Of a stretch of DNA of 28,007 nucleotides, positions 15,264 through 23,535 are shown one piece after another; position 1 is the first letter of the stretch, and each line of letters begins with the position of its first letter. The notes beneath the pieces are model-generated. The model made no database searches and had not been told where the DNA came from. It saw only the letters and a list, made by a program, of their open reading frames with translations. The stretch is taken from the NCBI GenBank assembly GCA_964654535.1, contig CAZZIZ010000017.1, positions 1-28,007 of the forward strand. Reading direction: 5' to 3'. Made by a program: the position numbers and the translations under genes. Source of the DNA: CAZZIZ01 sp964654535 (GTDB lineage: Bacteria > Bacteroidota > Bacteroidia > Chitinophagales > UBA2359).

Positions 15264-17162
15264 ATGAGCGACCCAATAAAGCACGAGTGCGGTATAGCAC
15301 TTGTTCGCCTTCTGAAACCTCTCGAATTTTACCACGAAAAATATGGTACGCCATTCTACGGGCTGCAAAAATTATTCTTAATGATGCAGAAGCAGCGCAA
15401 CCGCGGTCAAGACGGTGCCGGAATAGCTTGCGTCAAACTAGATCAACCACAGGGCTTCAACTTTATTGATCGGCATCGAAGCGCAGATGCCAATTCCGTT
15501 AAAAAACTTTTCGAAAAACAATTCAAGAATATTGCTAAGCTCGAACGCAATAAGCCGCAAAGCTTAAAGGATATTTCCTGGCTTAAAGAGAACGTGCCAT
15601 ATACTGGTGAGCTCTTAATGGGTCACCTGCGTTATGGTACGCATGGCAAAAACAAAGAATCAAATTGTCATCCAGTACTAAGACGAAACAACTGGATTAC
15701 CAGAAACTTACTTCTGGCTGGCAATTTCAATATGACCAACGTAAAAGAGCTTTTCGACAAGCTCATAGAACTCGGTCAACACCCTCGAGAAAAATCTGAT
15801 ACCGTAACCGTACTTGAAAAATTCGGTCACTTTTTAGACTACGGCGTGCAGTACATTTTCAATAAGTACAAAAACAAAGGTTACGACAATAGAGAAATCA
15901 CCGCTATCATCGCCAAGGAGTTAGATTTGTTAAAAATCATTTCTCGTTCCACCGAAGATTTCGATGGAGGCTATGCTATTGCTGGTATGACTGGTCACGG
16001 AGATTCTTTTGTCATCCGCGATCCAAGTGGTATTCGTCCTGCATACTATTACCAAGACGACGAAGTAGTGGTGGCCGCTTCCGAGCGACCAGCTATTCAG
16101 TCTTCGTTTATGGTGCACTACGATAAAATCACTGCTATACCACCAGCTCACGCGCTAATGATCAACAAGGCCGGTGATATTCGACTAGAACAATATGCCG
16201 AGCCAAGAGAGAAAAAGTCTTGCAGCTTTGAGCGTATTTACTTCTCAAGGGGAACAGACAAAAAGATTTATAAAGAGCGTCAAAAATTAGGCTATGTACT
16301 CAGTGAGCGCGTTCTAGAGTCAGTCAACCACGACTTCGAAAACACTGTTTTCTCTTTTATACCGAACACGGCAGAAGTTTGCTTTTATGGATTGGTCAAA
16401 GGAGTAGAAGACGCCTTAACCAAAATGAAGCGCGAGCGCATTACTTCTGGCAATATGAATATGAACGGTGATCTCGATGAGTTGCTTGACCTAAGACCGC
16501 GCGTAGAAAAAATAGCTGTTAAAGATGCCAAGCTGCGAACATTCATCACTCAAGATTCTGCCCGAGACCAAATGGTGTCTCACGTATATGACATCACGTA
16601 TGGAACTGTTCGCGAAAATCAAGACAACTTAGTAGTCATTGATGATTCGATTGTAAGAGGAACTACACTTAAAAAGAGCATCCTCAGCATTCTTGATCGC
16701 TTGAGTCCAAAGAAAATAGTGGTTGTTTCTTCTGCCCCGCAAATACGCTACCCAGATTGCTACGGTATCGATATGTCGAAGCTAGGAGAGTTCGTTGCCT
16801 TCCGCGCAATGGTGGCCTTGTTACGTGATAATAACCTTGAAGACGAAATGGAACGCGTATACCACGCTTGCATTGAGGAAATCAAAAAACCGCTTGATGA
16901 AATGCAGAACCGCGTTAAAGAACTCTATGCGCACTTTACTGCGGATCAGATTTCGAAAAAGATCTCTGAGATTATTCGTCCTTCAACCATTACTGCCAAC
17001 GTGGAAGTTATCTACCAAACCATAGAAGGATTGCATGAATCTTGTCCCGGACATACAGGAGACTGGTACTTTACTGGCGACTATCCTACTCCTGGAGGCA
17101 ATCGTGTAGTAAATGTGGCTTACATTAACTATATGGAAGGGAAGAATGTGCGGGCCTATTAG
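15264..17162 (+). CDS. Amidophosphoribosyltransferase-like protein (divergent PurF paralogue)
   Basis: The N-terminal part is a class II glutamine amidotransferase domain: a short propeptide MSDPIKHE before Cys9 (HECGIAL), which would become the N-terminal nucleophile as in B. subtilis PurF, then RNRGQDGAG, MGHLRYGTHG and GNFNMTN. The C-terminal part is a phosphoribosyltransferase with an intact PRPP loop LVVIDDSIVRGTT (about 456-468). It differs from usual PurF in length (632 against about 470-510) and in having IPNTAEVC where PurF has a VPDSG-type segment. PurF makes phosphoribosylamine in purine synthesis; here the reaction may be the same or changed. From memory, long PurF paralogues of this kind are common in Bacteroidota. 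It has no purine genes beside it. Confidence 0.82.
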   Translation: MSDPIKHECGIALVRLLKPLEFYHEKYGTPFYGLQKLFLMMQKQRNRGQDGAGIACVKLDQPQGFNFIDRHRSADANSVKKLFEKQFKNIAKLERNKPQSLKDISWLKENVPYTGELLMGHLRYGTHGKNKESNCHPVLRRNNWITRNLLLAGNFNMTNVKELFDKLIELGQHPREKSDTVTVLEKFGHFLDYGVQYIFNKYKNKGYDNREITAIIAKELDLLKIISRSTEDFDGGYAIAGMTGHGDSFVIRDPSGIRPAYYYQDDEVVVAASERPAIQSSFMVHYDKITAIPPAHALMINKAGDIRLEQYAEPREKKSCSFERIYFSRGTDKKIYKERQKLGYVLSERVLESVNHDFENTVFSFIPNTAEVCFYGLVKGVEDALTKMKRERITSGNMNMNGDLDELLDLRPRVEKIAVKDAKLRTFITQDSARDQMVSHVYDITYGTVRENQDNLVVIDDSIVRGTTLKKSILSILDRLSPKKIVVVSSAPQIRYPDCYGIDMSKLGEFVAFRAMVALLRDNNLEDEMERVYHACIEEIKKPLDEMQNRVKELYAHFTADQISKKISEIIRPSTITANVEVIYQTIEGLHESCPGHTGDWYFTGDYPTPGGNRVVNVAYINYMEGKNVRAY

Positions 17163-17179
17163 GCTTTTTCCTTCACCGA

Positions 17180-17221
17180 AAGATTAGGAAAGAGAAAACA
17201 AACTAGTGTCTGCCTAATCTT
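17180..17221. terminator. Possible two-way terminator between convergent genes
   Basis: AAGATTAGG (17180-17188) and CCTAATCTT (17213-17221) form a 9-bp perfect stem around a 24-nt loop, in the 66-nt gap between two convergent genes. The loop is long and no strong T-run follows on either strand, so confidence is modest. Confidence 0.4.
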
Positions 17222-17228
17222 AAGACGC

Positions 17229-17825
17229 TTACATAGCATCCGCAACGACCTCCTGAACTTCAGGGATCATACGCTTCATCATACCTTCAATACCATTCTT
17301 AAGCGTGACGGTCGAAGAAGGGCAACCACTACAAGCACCTTGCATACCAAGAGTTACAGTCCCTTCTTTATAGTTTCTGAAAACAATGGTACCACCATCC
17401 ATTTCAACCGCAGGCTGTACGTACTTCTCAAGGATTCCTTTAATCTTCTCTACAATTTCGGCATCGTCTTCAGAGAAAATAATGGCCTCTTGTGCTTCAC
17501 CTTTGCGCTCAGCGATTAGAGCTTCGTTGACAATTGGATTGTCATCTTGTAAGTAGCCTTTTATAAATTCTTTGATTTGAGGAATAATATCGTTCCAATC
17601 GTAATCAGGCTTCTTGGCTACAGTAACAAAGTTGTTGGAAATGAAAACTCCCTTCACAAAGGGTAGACCGAAAAGTTGGTCAGCAAAAGGGCTAGCGCCA
17701 TCTACTTCCTCCGCAGACTGAAAGTCCACGTTGTTACGTGCATACAACATCTTGTTCATTACAAACTTCATGTTCTCAGGATTAGGAGTAGCCTCACTGT
17801 ACAAAGAAATAACACGCTGGGTCAT
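17229..17825 (-). CDS. Nfu/NifU-type iron-sulfur cluster scaffold protein
   Basis: The 198-residue protein has an N-terminal Nfu domain (MTQRVISLYSEATPNPENMK, then FADQLFGLPFVKGVFI) and a C-terminal NifU domain (about 122-190) with the cluster-binding motif CSGCPSS (Cys165, Cys168) and VEMDGG. Such proteins carry and hand over 4Fe-4S clusters to client enzymes such as RlmD-type proteins. I start it at ATG 17825, because this matches the conserved N-terminus; a longer frame reaching 17933 adds a poorly conserved-looking stretch that contains the promoter box and the palindrome described separately. It stands alone, divergent from the MFS gene and convergent with the PurF paralogue. Confidence 0.92.
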   Translation of the reverse strand: MTQRVISLYSEATPNPENMKFVMNKMLYARNNVDFQSAEEVDGASPFADQLFGLPFVKGVFISNNFVTVAKKPDYDWNDIIPQIKEFIKGYLQDDNPIVNEALIAERKGEAQEAIIFSEDDAEIVEKIKGILEKYVQPAVEMDGGTIVFRNYKEGTVTLGMQGACSGCPSSTVTLKNGIEGMMKRMIPEVQEVVADAM

Positions 17826-17875
17826 AATATCTGAATTGTTTACACCCAAGCTTCTGGCCTGGATATTTGTTGGTT

Positions 17876-17883
17876 CAAAGTTA
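17876..17883 (-). promoter_or_regulatory. -7 box of the nfu gene
   Basis: The minus strand reads TAACTTTG, an exact TAnnTTTG match, 50 nt upstream of the ATG at 17825. The expected leader is roughly 45 nt. Confidence 0.6.
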
Positions 17884-17885
17884 AT

Positions 17886-17907
17886 CAAAATGCATTCATG
17901 CATTTTG
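17886..17907. promoter_or_regulatory. Perfect dyad next to the nfu promoter, probable operator
   Basis: CAAAATGCAT (17886-17895), a TC centre and ATGCATTTTG (17898-17907) form 10-bp perfect arms. The dyad starts two bases upstream of the nfu -7 box, covering the space where a -33 element would lie, so a dimeric regulator bound here could block or help RNA polymerase. The regulator is unknown; an iron-sulfur or redox sensor is a guess from the gene's job. It is also about 93 nt from the divergent MFS gene. Confidence 0.6.
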
Positions 17908-17999
17908 CTTTCAAGCAGACATAAAGCAGGCATAGGCCCACAATAGGTCTTGAAAAGACCTAAAAAACATTAAGTCCAATTTTGTTCCTTTGCTAGCAC

Positions 18000-19283
18000 C
18001 TGAAAAACAAGAGAGCCATCTTCTTCCTATTCGCTGCCAACTCCATTTCCGGGGTGGCTCAGGGCATTAGTATGCTGGCTATTCCCTGGTATTTCGAGGA
18101 TACCTTAGGTGATCGGGGTATGTTCGGAAGGCTATTTACTATAGTGACTTTTTTTTCAATTTTTTGGGGAGTCTACAGCGGCATATTAGTCGATAAGTAC
18201 AATCGAAAGAAGCTTTTTCTTGCAGAAAACATTACTGGAGCATGCTGTCTATTGGCGATTGGTGCTTATGGCTTTTCGCAGCAAGCCGTACCTGTCGCAC
18301 TGGTCTGCCTGACTTTTGCCATCACGGTCTTTATCTACAACGTTCATTACCCTACTCTCTATGCCTTTGCTCAAGAGCTTGTCGAGCCCAAGGACTATAA
18401 GAAAATTACTTCCTACATCGAAATACAAGGTCAATTAGCCTCTATGACGGCCGGTGGACTTGCGGCGATTTTATTGTCTGGTGTGCAAGGGGGCGAGTCC
18501 TACCTCGGTGATCTTATCAATCTCAATTTTGATATCGAGGCTTGGCCACTGCATCGCATTTTTCTAGTCGATGGGCTTTCCTATACGATTGCCATATTCT
18601 GCATCTTAATGATTCGCTATACTTCTACGAAGAAGCGAGAACTGGAAATTGGCTCTGCGGTCGCAAGGCTAAAAGTTGGGATCAGGTTTTTACGTAATAA
18701 CCCGCTCATTTTTGTGTTTGGCGTAGCGGGCGGAATACTATTCGCTACCATTCTTATTCTCAACTTTTACTTAAGTCCAGGATACATCAATGAAATTTTA
18801 AAAGGTGATGGTACTACTTATGGTTTAGGGGAACTGGGCTGGGCTCTGGGTTCGGTATTAGCTGGTGTATTTATACGATTTCTGTTTACTAAAAAGAGCG
18901 AAGTATTTGTTGTGGTTCTCCTAACCTGTATAGCCATAGGTGCCTATTTCACCTTAATCGGATTTCATTCTGTCTACCTATTCTATGGGCTTATTACCCT
19001 TTTGGGATTTACCAATGCTGGTTCTAGAATAATGCGGGTAAGCTATCTGCTCAAGTTGGTTCCCAATCAGCTGATTGGTCGCGCTAATAGTGTAACTCGC
19101 TTTGTGGGCACAAGTATTCGATTTATGCTAGCAGCAATGCTGACGCTCCCCTTCTTTGTTGACCATATTTTACTTTCCTTGGGCATTCTTGGCTCAAGCT
19201 GCATCATAGCCGTGGTGGTCATACTCTTTTACTACAAACAACTCGTAGCGCTTACGCCGAGCGATGTAAAAAACCAGGGTTGA
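18000..19283 (+). CDS. MFS transporter, probable non-standard start
   Basis: The protein has about twelve hydrophobic helices and the MFS loop 2-3 signature in the form GILVDKYNRKKLF; it most resembles the MFS_1/MFS_3 group of drug or small-molecule exporters, with substrate unknown. The first ordinary start codon, GTG at 18054, would cut helix 1 in half. The reading frame stays open upstream to a stop at 17994-17996, and from CTG at 18000 it reads LKNKRAIFFLFAANSISGVA, a normal MFS N-terminus with basic residues before helix 1. I therefore place the start at CTG 18000 (428 codons with stop), with GTG 18054 as fallback. A one-mismatch -7 box TTCCTTTG at 17985-17992 lies just 7 nt upstream. 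Confidence 0.8.
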   Translation: MKNKRAIFFLFAANSISGVAQGISMLAIPWYFEDTLGDRGMFGRLFTIVTFFSIFWGVYSGILVDKYNRKKLFLAENITGACCLLAIGAYGFSQQAVPVALVCLTFAITVFIYNVHYPTLYAFAQELVEPKDYKKITSYIEIQGQLASMTAGGLAAILLSGVQGGESYLGDLINLNFDIEAWPLHRIFLVDGLSYTIAIFCILMIRYTSTKKRELEIGSAVARLKVGIRFLRNNPLIFVFGVAGGILFATILILNFYLSPGYINEILKGDGTTYGLGELGWALGSVLAGVFIRFLFTKKSEVFVVVLLTCIAIGAYFTLIGFHSVYLFYGLITLLGFTNAGSRIMRVSYLLKLVPNQLIGRANSVTRFVGTSIRFMLAAMLTLPFFVDHILLSLGILGSSCIIAVVVILFYYKQLVALTPSDVKNQG

Positions 19284-19351
19284 TTTTTCCATCAAAGAAG
19301 TACGAAGTGGATCTTTACTCCTTTTATCCAATTCAGTTTTTAATAATTCGC

Positions 19352-19359
19352 TAGCTTTG
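19352..19359 (+). promoter_or_regulatory. -7 box of the thioredoxin-like gene
   Basis: TAGCTTTG matches TAnnTTTG exactly, 22 nt before the ATG at 19382. The TTG at 19364 that could lengthen the reading frame lies at or next to the expected transcript start, which supports the ATG. Confidence 0.6.
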
Positions 19360-19381
19360 TCATTTGTTAATCGACAGAATT

Positions 19382-19999
19382 ATGAATAAACTTTTTACTC
19401 CTGAACTTATTGATGGTGCAATGACTTATGGTCAATACCGCGATCTCATTGATGATTTGCTCAGTCAAAATAAAGTGACTGGAGATTTTATGGATAACAA
19501 TGAAGCCATTTTGCACTACACCAAAATGAGCGTAACGCGCATGAAGCGTATCGATAAAACTTTCAAACTAAATGAGGATTTAAAAAGCGCGGTAGAGAGC
19601 AATACTGATGAGTGGATTTGGCTGATTTTGACGGAAGGTTGGTGTGGTGATGCCTCGCAAATCATTCCGGGATTAGTAAAAATCGCGGAGGCTGGTCCGA
19701 ACATCACGATAAAGTTTATTCTGCGCGATGAGCATCCCAAAATCATGGATGAGTACTTGACCGAGGGAGGGCGCTCGATTCCTAAGCTAATCTGCTTGAA
19801 CGCTGAGACGCTTGAAGAAATTGGTAACTGGGGACCACGTCCAGAGCACGCGCAGCAAATGACTCGCGACTATAAGAACGACGATAGTCTTGACTATGAT
19901 ACCTACACTGTAGAATTACACAAGTGGTATACGAAAGATCGCTTTCAAAGTACTGAGGCAGAGCTTTTGCTTAAGGTAAAAGATTGGATGGCCGTTTAG
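19382..19999 (+). CDS. Thioredoxin-fold family protein with a WCGDA active site
   Basis: The 205-residue cytosolic protein has an N-terminal helical part (1-70) and a thioredoxin fold with strand WIWLILTEGWCGDASQ (residues 78-93) and a cis-Pro region GGRSIPKLICLN. The usual CxxC is reduced to one cysteine, Cys88, in WCGD, and the partner position is Ala91. This is the pattern of the Thioredoxin_9 type family. A single cysteine rules out ordinary dithiol exchange; monothiol or substrate-binding roles are possible. No signal peptide is seen. Its neighbours, an MFS gene upstream and element D downstream, do not point to a pathway. Confidence 0.85.
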   Translation: MNKLFTPELIDGAMTYGQYRDLIDDLLSQNKVTGDFMDNNEAILHYTKMSVTRMKRIDKTFKLNEDLKSAVESNTDEWIWLILTEGWCGDASQIIPGLVKIAEAGPNITIKFILRDEHPKIMDEYLTEGGRSIPKLICLNAETLEEIGNWGPRPEHAQQMTRDYKNDDSLDYDTYTVELHKWYTKDRFQSTEAELLLKVKDWMAV

Positions 20000-20024
20000 C
20001 AGTCGTCTTCCTTTGAATAATAAT

Positions 20025-20168
20025 GCAGCTTGGATAGAAGCGGTATGAGGTGCTTGGAAAGTGTATTGAGCTCCACCGTGCAGAGCGACTAGAAGAAGCT
20101 CCTGCCAAGGTGTTGAGCGAAAACACTTTCCAAGTGCCGAGTACAAGCGGATAGCCAGAAGGCTGCCC
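20025..20168 (-). repeat. Structured intergenic element, copy D (short form)
   Basis: On the minus strand it starts GGGCAGCCTTC, continues TGGCTATCCGCTTGTACTC and ends CTTCTATCCAAGCTGC. The ends pair as GCAGC/GCTGC (20162-20166 with 20025-20029), a third version of the terminal helix. The first hairpin seen in A and B is missing: only three bases separate the start motif from the core. The single long hairpin has 12-bp perfect arms, 20053-20064 and 20123-20134, with an inner GTGTT/AACAC alternative at 20110-20126. It begins 30 nt after the stop of the lipid kinase gene in the same orientation. Confidence 0.7.
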
Positions 20169-20197
20169 AAAACATTTTCACATAAATTTAAACGTAA

Positions 20198-21112
20198 CTA
20201 AGGCAGTACGACCTGAAGTGCACTCTTCTTGGAAAGTATCTGTATTGGAGTATGTCCTGCCAACTCGCCGTCCATTTGCAAATACACTTTTTCTTCTGAG
20301 CTAATGTCCACGGAAGATGTGCGGTGCGTTTCAATTTTTTTGTGCGGCATGTATTTGCCGTTGTACAAAAAACGTAACAAGCCTATGACTTGCATCTTGG
20401 TAACATTCTTTACAATGGTTACGTCAAACAAACCGTCGAATGGAGAAGCCTCGGGGGCCAGTTTCATGCCAGAGCCATAGAACTTTCCAATAGCTGCGCC
20501 GAACAGAAATACTTTATCCGCTATCTTTTTGCCGTTTATTCGAATATCGATAGGAACATTCTTGTATTGAAAAATACCGCGTAAGGCAGAAAGCACATAA
20601 GACAAGGGACCAACGTTTTTGTATTTGCTTAGAAATTTTTCAAGCACGAAGGAATCGTAACCCAGGCCGGCAATATTTATAAAAAAACGCTTGCCCTGCT
20701 CGAGGCCGTTGTAGAAAGTTACTTCACCGACGTCTACTAGTTTAGTTTTGTGTTTACGAATAAGACTTACGATCTCTGAAACCTGTTTGGGCATTACTAG
20801 TGTACGTACCCAGTCGTTACCAGTTCCTGCTGGCAAAAAAACCAAACTTATCTCTTCGGACGGAACTTCATTCTGACCTAAGACCGCGTTGGCAATTTCA
20901 TTATAGGTTCCATCGCCACCTATTACGATAAAGCGTCGGAAACCCTTGGCTATAGCATCCCTGCACAACTCTGTCGAGTGTTGTTTAAATTCGGTAAAAA
21001 AGTGTGTAGTGGGTATTTGTGCTTGGTTTAATTCCTTATTCAATTTCTCCCAGAGCTTAACTCCTTTTCCTCCACCGGAAATTGGATTTATTATTGTAAA
21101 CCACGTTTGCAC
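20198..21112 (-). CDS. Diacylglycerol/lipid kinase family protein
   Basis: This is a member of the DAGK catalytic-domain family (YegS/DgkB/sphingosine kinase type). Visible motifs are INPISGGGKG (residues 8-17), the ATP-binding IGGDGTYNEIAN (64-75) and LPAGTGNDW (about 95-103), followed by the beta-sandwich domain typical of lipid kinases. It should phosphorylate a lipid head group at the inner membrane using ATP; the lipid cannot be specified. Length 304 is normal. The start is GTG at 21112; no ATG fits before the first motif. It lies 41 nt after the ABC exporter gene, and the pairing of a lipid exporter-like protein with a lipid kinase may be functional. Confidence 0.9.
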   Translation of the reverse strand: MQTWFTIINPISGGGKGVKLWEKLNKELNQAQIPTTHFFTEFKQHSTELCRDAIAKGFRRFIVIGGDGTYNEIANAVLGQNEVPSEEISLVFLPAGTGNDWVRTLVMPKQVSEIVSLIRKHKTKLVDVGEVTFYNGLEQGKRFFINIAGLGYDSFVLEKFLSKYKNVGPLSYVLSALRGIFQYKNVPIDIRINGKKIADKVFLFGAAIGKFYGSGMKLAPEASPFDGLFDVTIVKNVTKMQVIGLLRFLYNGKYMPHKKIETHRTSSVDISSEEKVYLQMDGELAGHTPIQILSKKSALQVVLP

Positions 21113-21153
21113 GTTTCCAAAGTACGAATTAAGCCAAACTTATGGATTCTAAA

Positions 21154-22920
21154 TTAGGCAGCACTTTCCTTCGAAAACTGCATATCGTGGAGATCTTTGT
21201 ACCAGCCATTTAAAGCCAATAGTTCTGCGTGGCTCCCGATTTCCTTTACTTCGCCTAAGTCAAGGACCATTATCTGATCGGCTTTTTGTATGGTGGAAAG
21301 ACGATGAGCAATAACAATGGATGTCCGACCTTCCATTAGCTTTTCGATGGCTTTTTGAATAAGCTGCTCGGTTTCAGTATCAATGGATGATGTAGCCTCG
21401 TCTAAAACCAATATGCGCGGATCGAAAACAAGGGTGCGAATAAAGGAAATCAATTGTCTTTGACCCATTGACAAAGTTGCACCGCGTTCCATTACATTGA
21501 AGTCGTAGTTGCCTGGAAGTTTCATAATGAAATCATGCGCACCGACCATTTTCGCTGCTTCGACTACTTTTTCTTTGGCTATACTTTTGTCTCTGAGGGT
21601 TATGTTCTCCATAACTGTTCCAGAAAAAAGGAATACGTCTTGCAGCACCAATCCGATTTGGCTTCGTATGGAGTCAAGTTGATAATCTGTAGCGTCCACT
21701 CCGTCTATGCAAATGCTGCCCTTTTGAATCGGGTAAAATCTATTCAGGATGTTTATTACCGAGGACTTTCCTGCGCCAGTAGCCCCAACGATAGCCAGGC
21801 TTTCTCCAGCACTGACTTCGAAGGAAACGTCTTTAATGACGTGGTCTTTTTCGTTATAGGCAAACCAGACATTTTTAAATGATATGCTGCCTTCGATTTG
21901 ATCTGCCAGAGCAGTCCCTTTGTCTTCAATCATTTCGTCGTTGTCCAAAATATCGAATACTCTTTCCGCAGCAACCATACCCATTTGCAGCGTATTGAAT
22001 TTATCGGCGAGCATACGCATAGGTCTGAACAGCATACTCAAGTACATAATAAATGCGGTTAGCACTCCTAAGGTGGTTTGATGATCGAGCACTTGATTAG
22101 CGCCAAACCAAACGAGTAACCCTAAGGCACTCGCTTGAATAATCTCAACGACTGGAAAGAAAATCGAGTAGTACCAAATGGCGGTTACGTTTGCTTCCTT
22201 GTACTTTGTATTTATTGCTTTAAAGTTCTTGAGTTCTTTTTCTTCGGCATTGAAAATCTGCACAATGCGCATTCCAGTAATGCGCTCTTGTAGAAAAGCG
22301 TTCATCTCCGAAACCTGCGTACGAACTTGTTGGTACGACTTTTTGATGCCTTCTTTGAAAACATAGGTAGCGTAAAGGAATATCGGGAAAGTGGTCAGAC
22401 AAATTAAGGTGAGCAACCAGTCCTTAACAAACATCATAATAAGTACCACCGTAATAGTCATTAAGTCTGCCGCAATATTGATAACCCCTTGGGCAAATAT
22501 TTGGTTAATGGCTTCTACATCATTGATCGCTCTGGTGGTTGCGGTTCCAATTGGTGTATTATCAAAAAAGCGCAGGCGCAAGCCCACGATGTGCTCAAAA
22601 ACTCTAGACCGCAAGTTTCTAATGATGGACTGACCCAACCAAGCAACTCGATAAATAAAGTTGTAGCGTACAAAAGTTTCTGCAAGCAATACTGCAAAGA
22701 GGACCAATGACATTTTAGTCAGTCCTTCTAAATCTAGCTGCATGATGTTGTTATCGACGATCTGCTGAATTAAGTGAGGCTTGAGCGGAGCGAGGATGGC
22801 AATCAAAATTGCCAGAATCATAACAAAAATGAAGGTGCCACGAAACGGTTTGGCTAGTGCCAAGACTCTCTTGAAGAGTGCAAAATCTAGAATGCGGTTA
22901 TTTTTGGCGGGCTTAGTCAC
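21154..22920 (-). CDS. ABC exporter, fused membrane and ATPase domains (MsbA/LmrA-like)
   Basis: The 588-residue half-transporter has six membrane helices in the first ~320 residues and one ATPase domain with Walker A GATGAGKSS (about 377-385), signature LSMGQRQLIS (about 481-490), Walker B ILVLDEATSSID and the H-loop IAHRLST. It should act as a homodimer exporting a hydrophobic substrate such as a lipid or drug. I start it at GTG 22920: the only longer start, TTG 22929, lies within a perfect -7 promoter box. The signature has Met where LSGGQ has Gly, a variant also seen in other exporters of this group. Confidence 0.92.
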   Translation of the reverse strand: MTKPAKNNRILDFALFKRVLALAKPFRGTFIFVMILAILIAILAPLKPHLIQQIVDNNIMQLDLEGLTKMSLVLFAVLLAETFVRYNFIYRVAWLGQSIIRNLRSRVFEHIVGLRLRFFDNTPIGTATTRAINDVEAINQIFAQGVINIAADLMTITVVLIMMFVKDWLLTLICLTTFPIFLYATYVFKEGIKKSYQQVRTQVSEMNAFLQERITGMRIVQIFNAEEKELKNFKAINTKYKEANVTAIWYYSIFFPVVEIIQASALGLLVWFGANQVLDHQTTLGVLTAFIMYLSMLFRPMRMLADKFNTLQMGMVAAERVFDILDNDEMIEDKGTALADQIEGSISFKNVWFAYNEKDHVIKDVSFEVSAGESLAIVGATGAGKSSVINILNRFYPIQKGSICIDGVDATDYQLDSIRSQIGLVLQDVFLFSGTVMENITLRDKSIAKEKVVEAAKMVGAHDFIMKLPGNYDFNVMERGATLSMGQRQLISFIRTLVFDPRILVLDEATSSIDTETEQLIQKAIEKLMEGRTSIVIAHRLSTIQKADQIMVLDLGEVKEIGSHAELLALNGWYKDLHDMQFSKESAA

Positions 22921-22926
22921 GGGCGG

Positions 22927-22934
22927 CAAAGGTA
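22927..22934 (-). promoter_or_regulatory. -7 box of the ABC exporter gene
   Basis: The minus strand reads TACCTTTG, an exact TAnnTTTG match ending only 6 nt before GTG 22920. If used, the transcript would begin at or next to the start codon. The box overlaps the alternative TTG start. Confidence 0.5.
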
Positions 22935-22961
22935 CAGCCTAATGCTGAGAGCGAAACTCAA

Positions 22962-23534
22962 TTATTCGTCCAATACCCATGTTTCCCCTAAATAATCGTA
23001 CCCGACAAGTCCTATATCTTTTTGTAGAAACACGGTCATGACTTCCACATCGTTTTTATTGAGCGTTAAGGAAATTACTTCGATGAAGATGGTTCCGTTT
23101 AGAGATACCGTAGTTGGCTCGGCTTCAATACTATTAAGGTTTGAATGTGTTCCACTTGCTTCTATAAGACCATCTTCTCCGTCTAAGACGCCCCACAACT
23201 GATTTCTATCCCCACCTACAAGCTCGTCAGTCTTGTGTAACCATATATTCAAGCGTCGTTCTTGCTCGTCTGTATCCAATTGCATAAAAGGTTTGATAAA
23301 AGTACGGGTGCAATCATCTCCCTTAGGCTCTGTTTGAATATCCTCTCCAGGCCTCAGCGTAAAGGTGCTCGTTTCCGAATTTGCATTAGTAAATGAAACC
23401 GGGGTCTCCTCTTCATAAGGAAACCAAGACAAAAAGGTTGCGTCAACTCTCTTGGTTTCGTCTTCACATTCTCCGCAAGAAATCAGGAAAACAGGTAGTA
23501 AGCAGATTATTAAGTACTGTATCGATTTATTCAT
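22962..23534 (-). CDS. Predicted lipoprotein of unknown function
   Basis: The 190-residue protein starts with a lipoprotein signal peptide, MNKSIQYLIICLLPVFLISC, lipobox LISC, so Cys20 is probably lipidated. A second and third Cys follow closely (GECEDE), and one more lies near residue 75 (DDCTRTF), giving a possible disulfide. The rest is beta-rich and acidic, without a domain that I recognise. ATG 23534 is the natural start. The gene is 41 nt from the ABC exporter start; it could be in the same transcript, but the exporter also has its own promoter box. It may be a periplasmic accessory, which is inference from position. Confidence 0.75.
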   Translation of the reverse strand: MNKSIQYLIICLLPVFLISCGECEDETKRVDATFLSWFPYEEETPVSFTNANSETSTFTLRPGEDIQTEPKGDDCTRTFIKPFMQLDTDEQERRLNIWLHKTDELVGGDRNQLWGVLDGEDGLIEASGTHSNLNSIEAEPTTVSLNGTIFIEVISLTLNKNDVEVMTVFLQKDIGLVGYDYLGETWVLDE

Positions 23535-23535
23535 A

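Noticed and set aside
17826..17933. N-terminal extension of the Nfu protein
   Set aside because: The added stretch contains an exact -7 box and a perfect dyad, and the typical Nfu N-terminus begins at ATG 17825.
19916..20170. An 84-codon minus-strand frame near element D
   Set aside because: It overlaps the thioredoxin-like gene on the opposite strand and then element D; coding support is absent.
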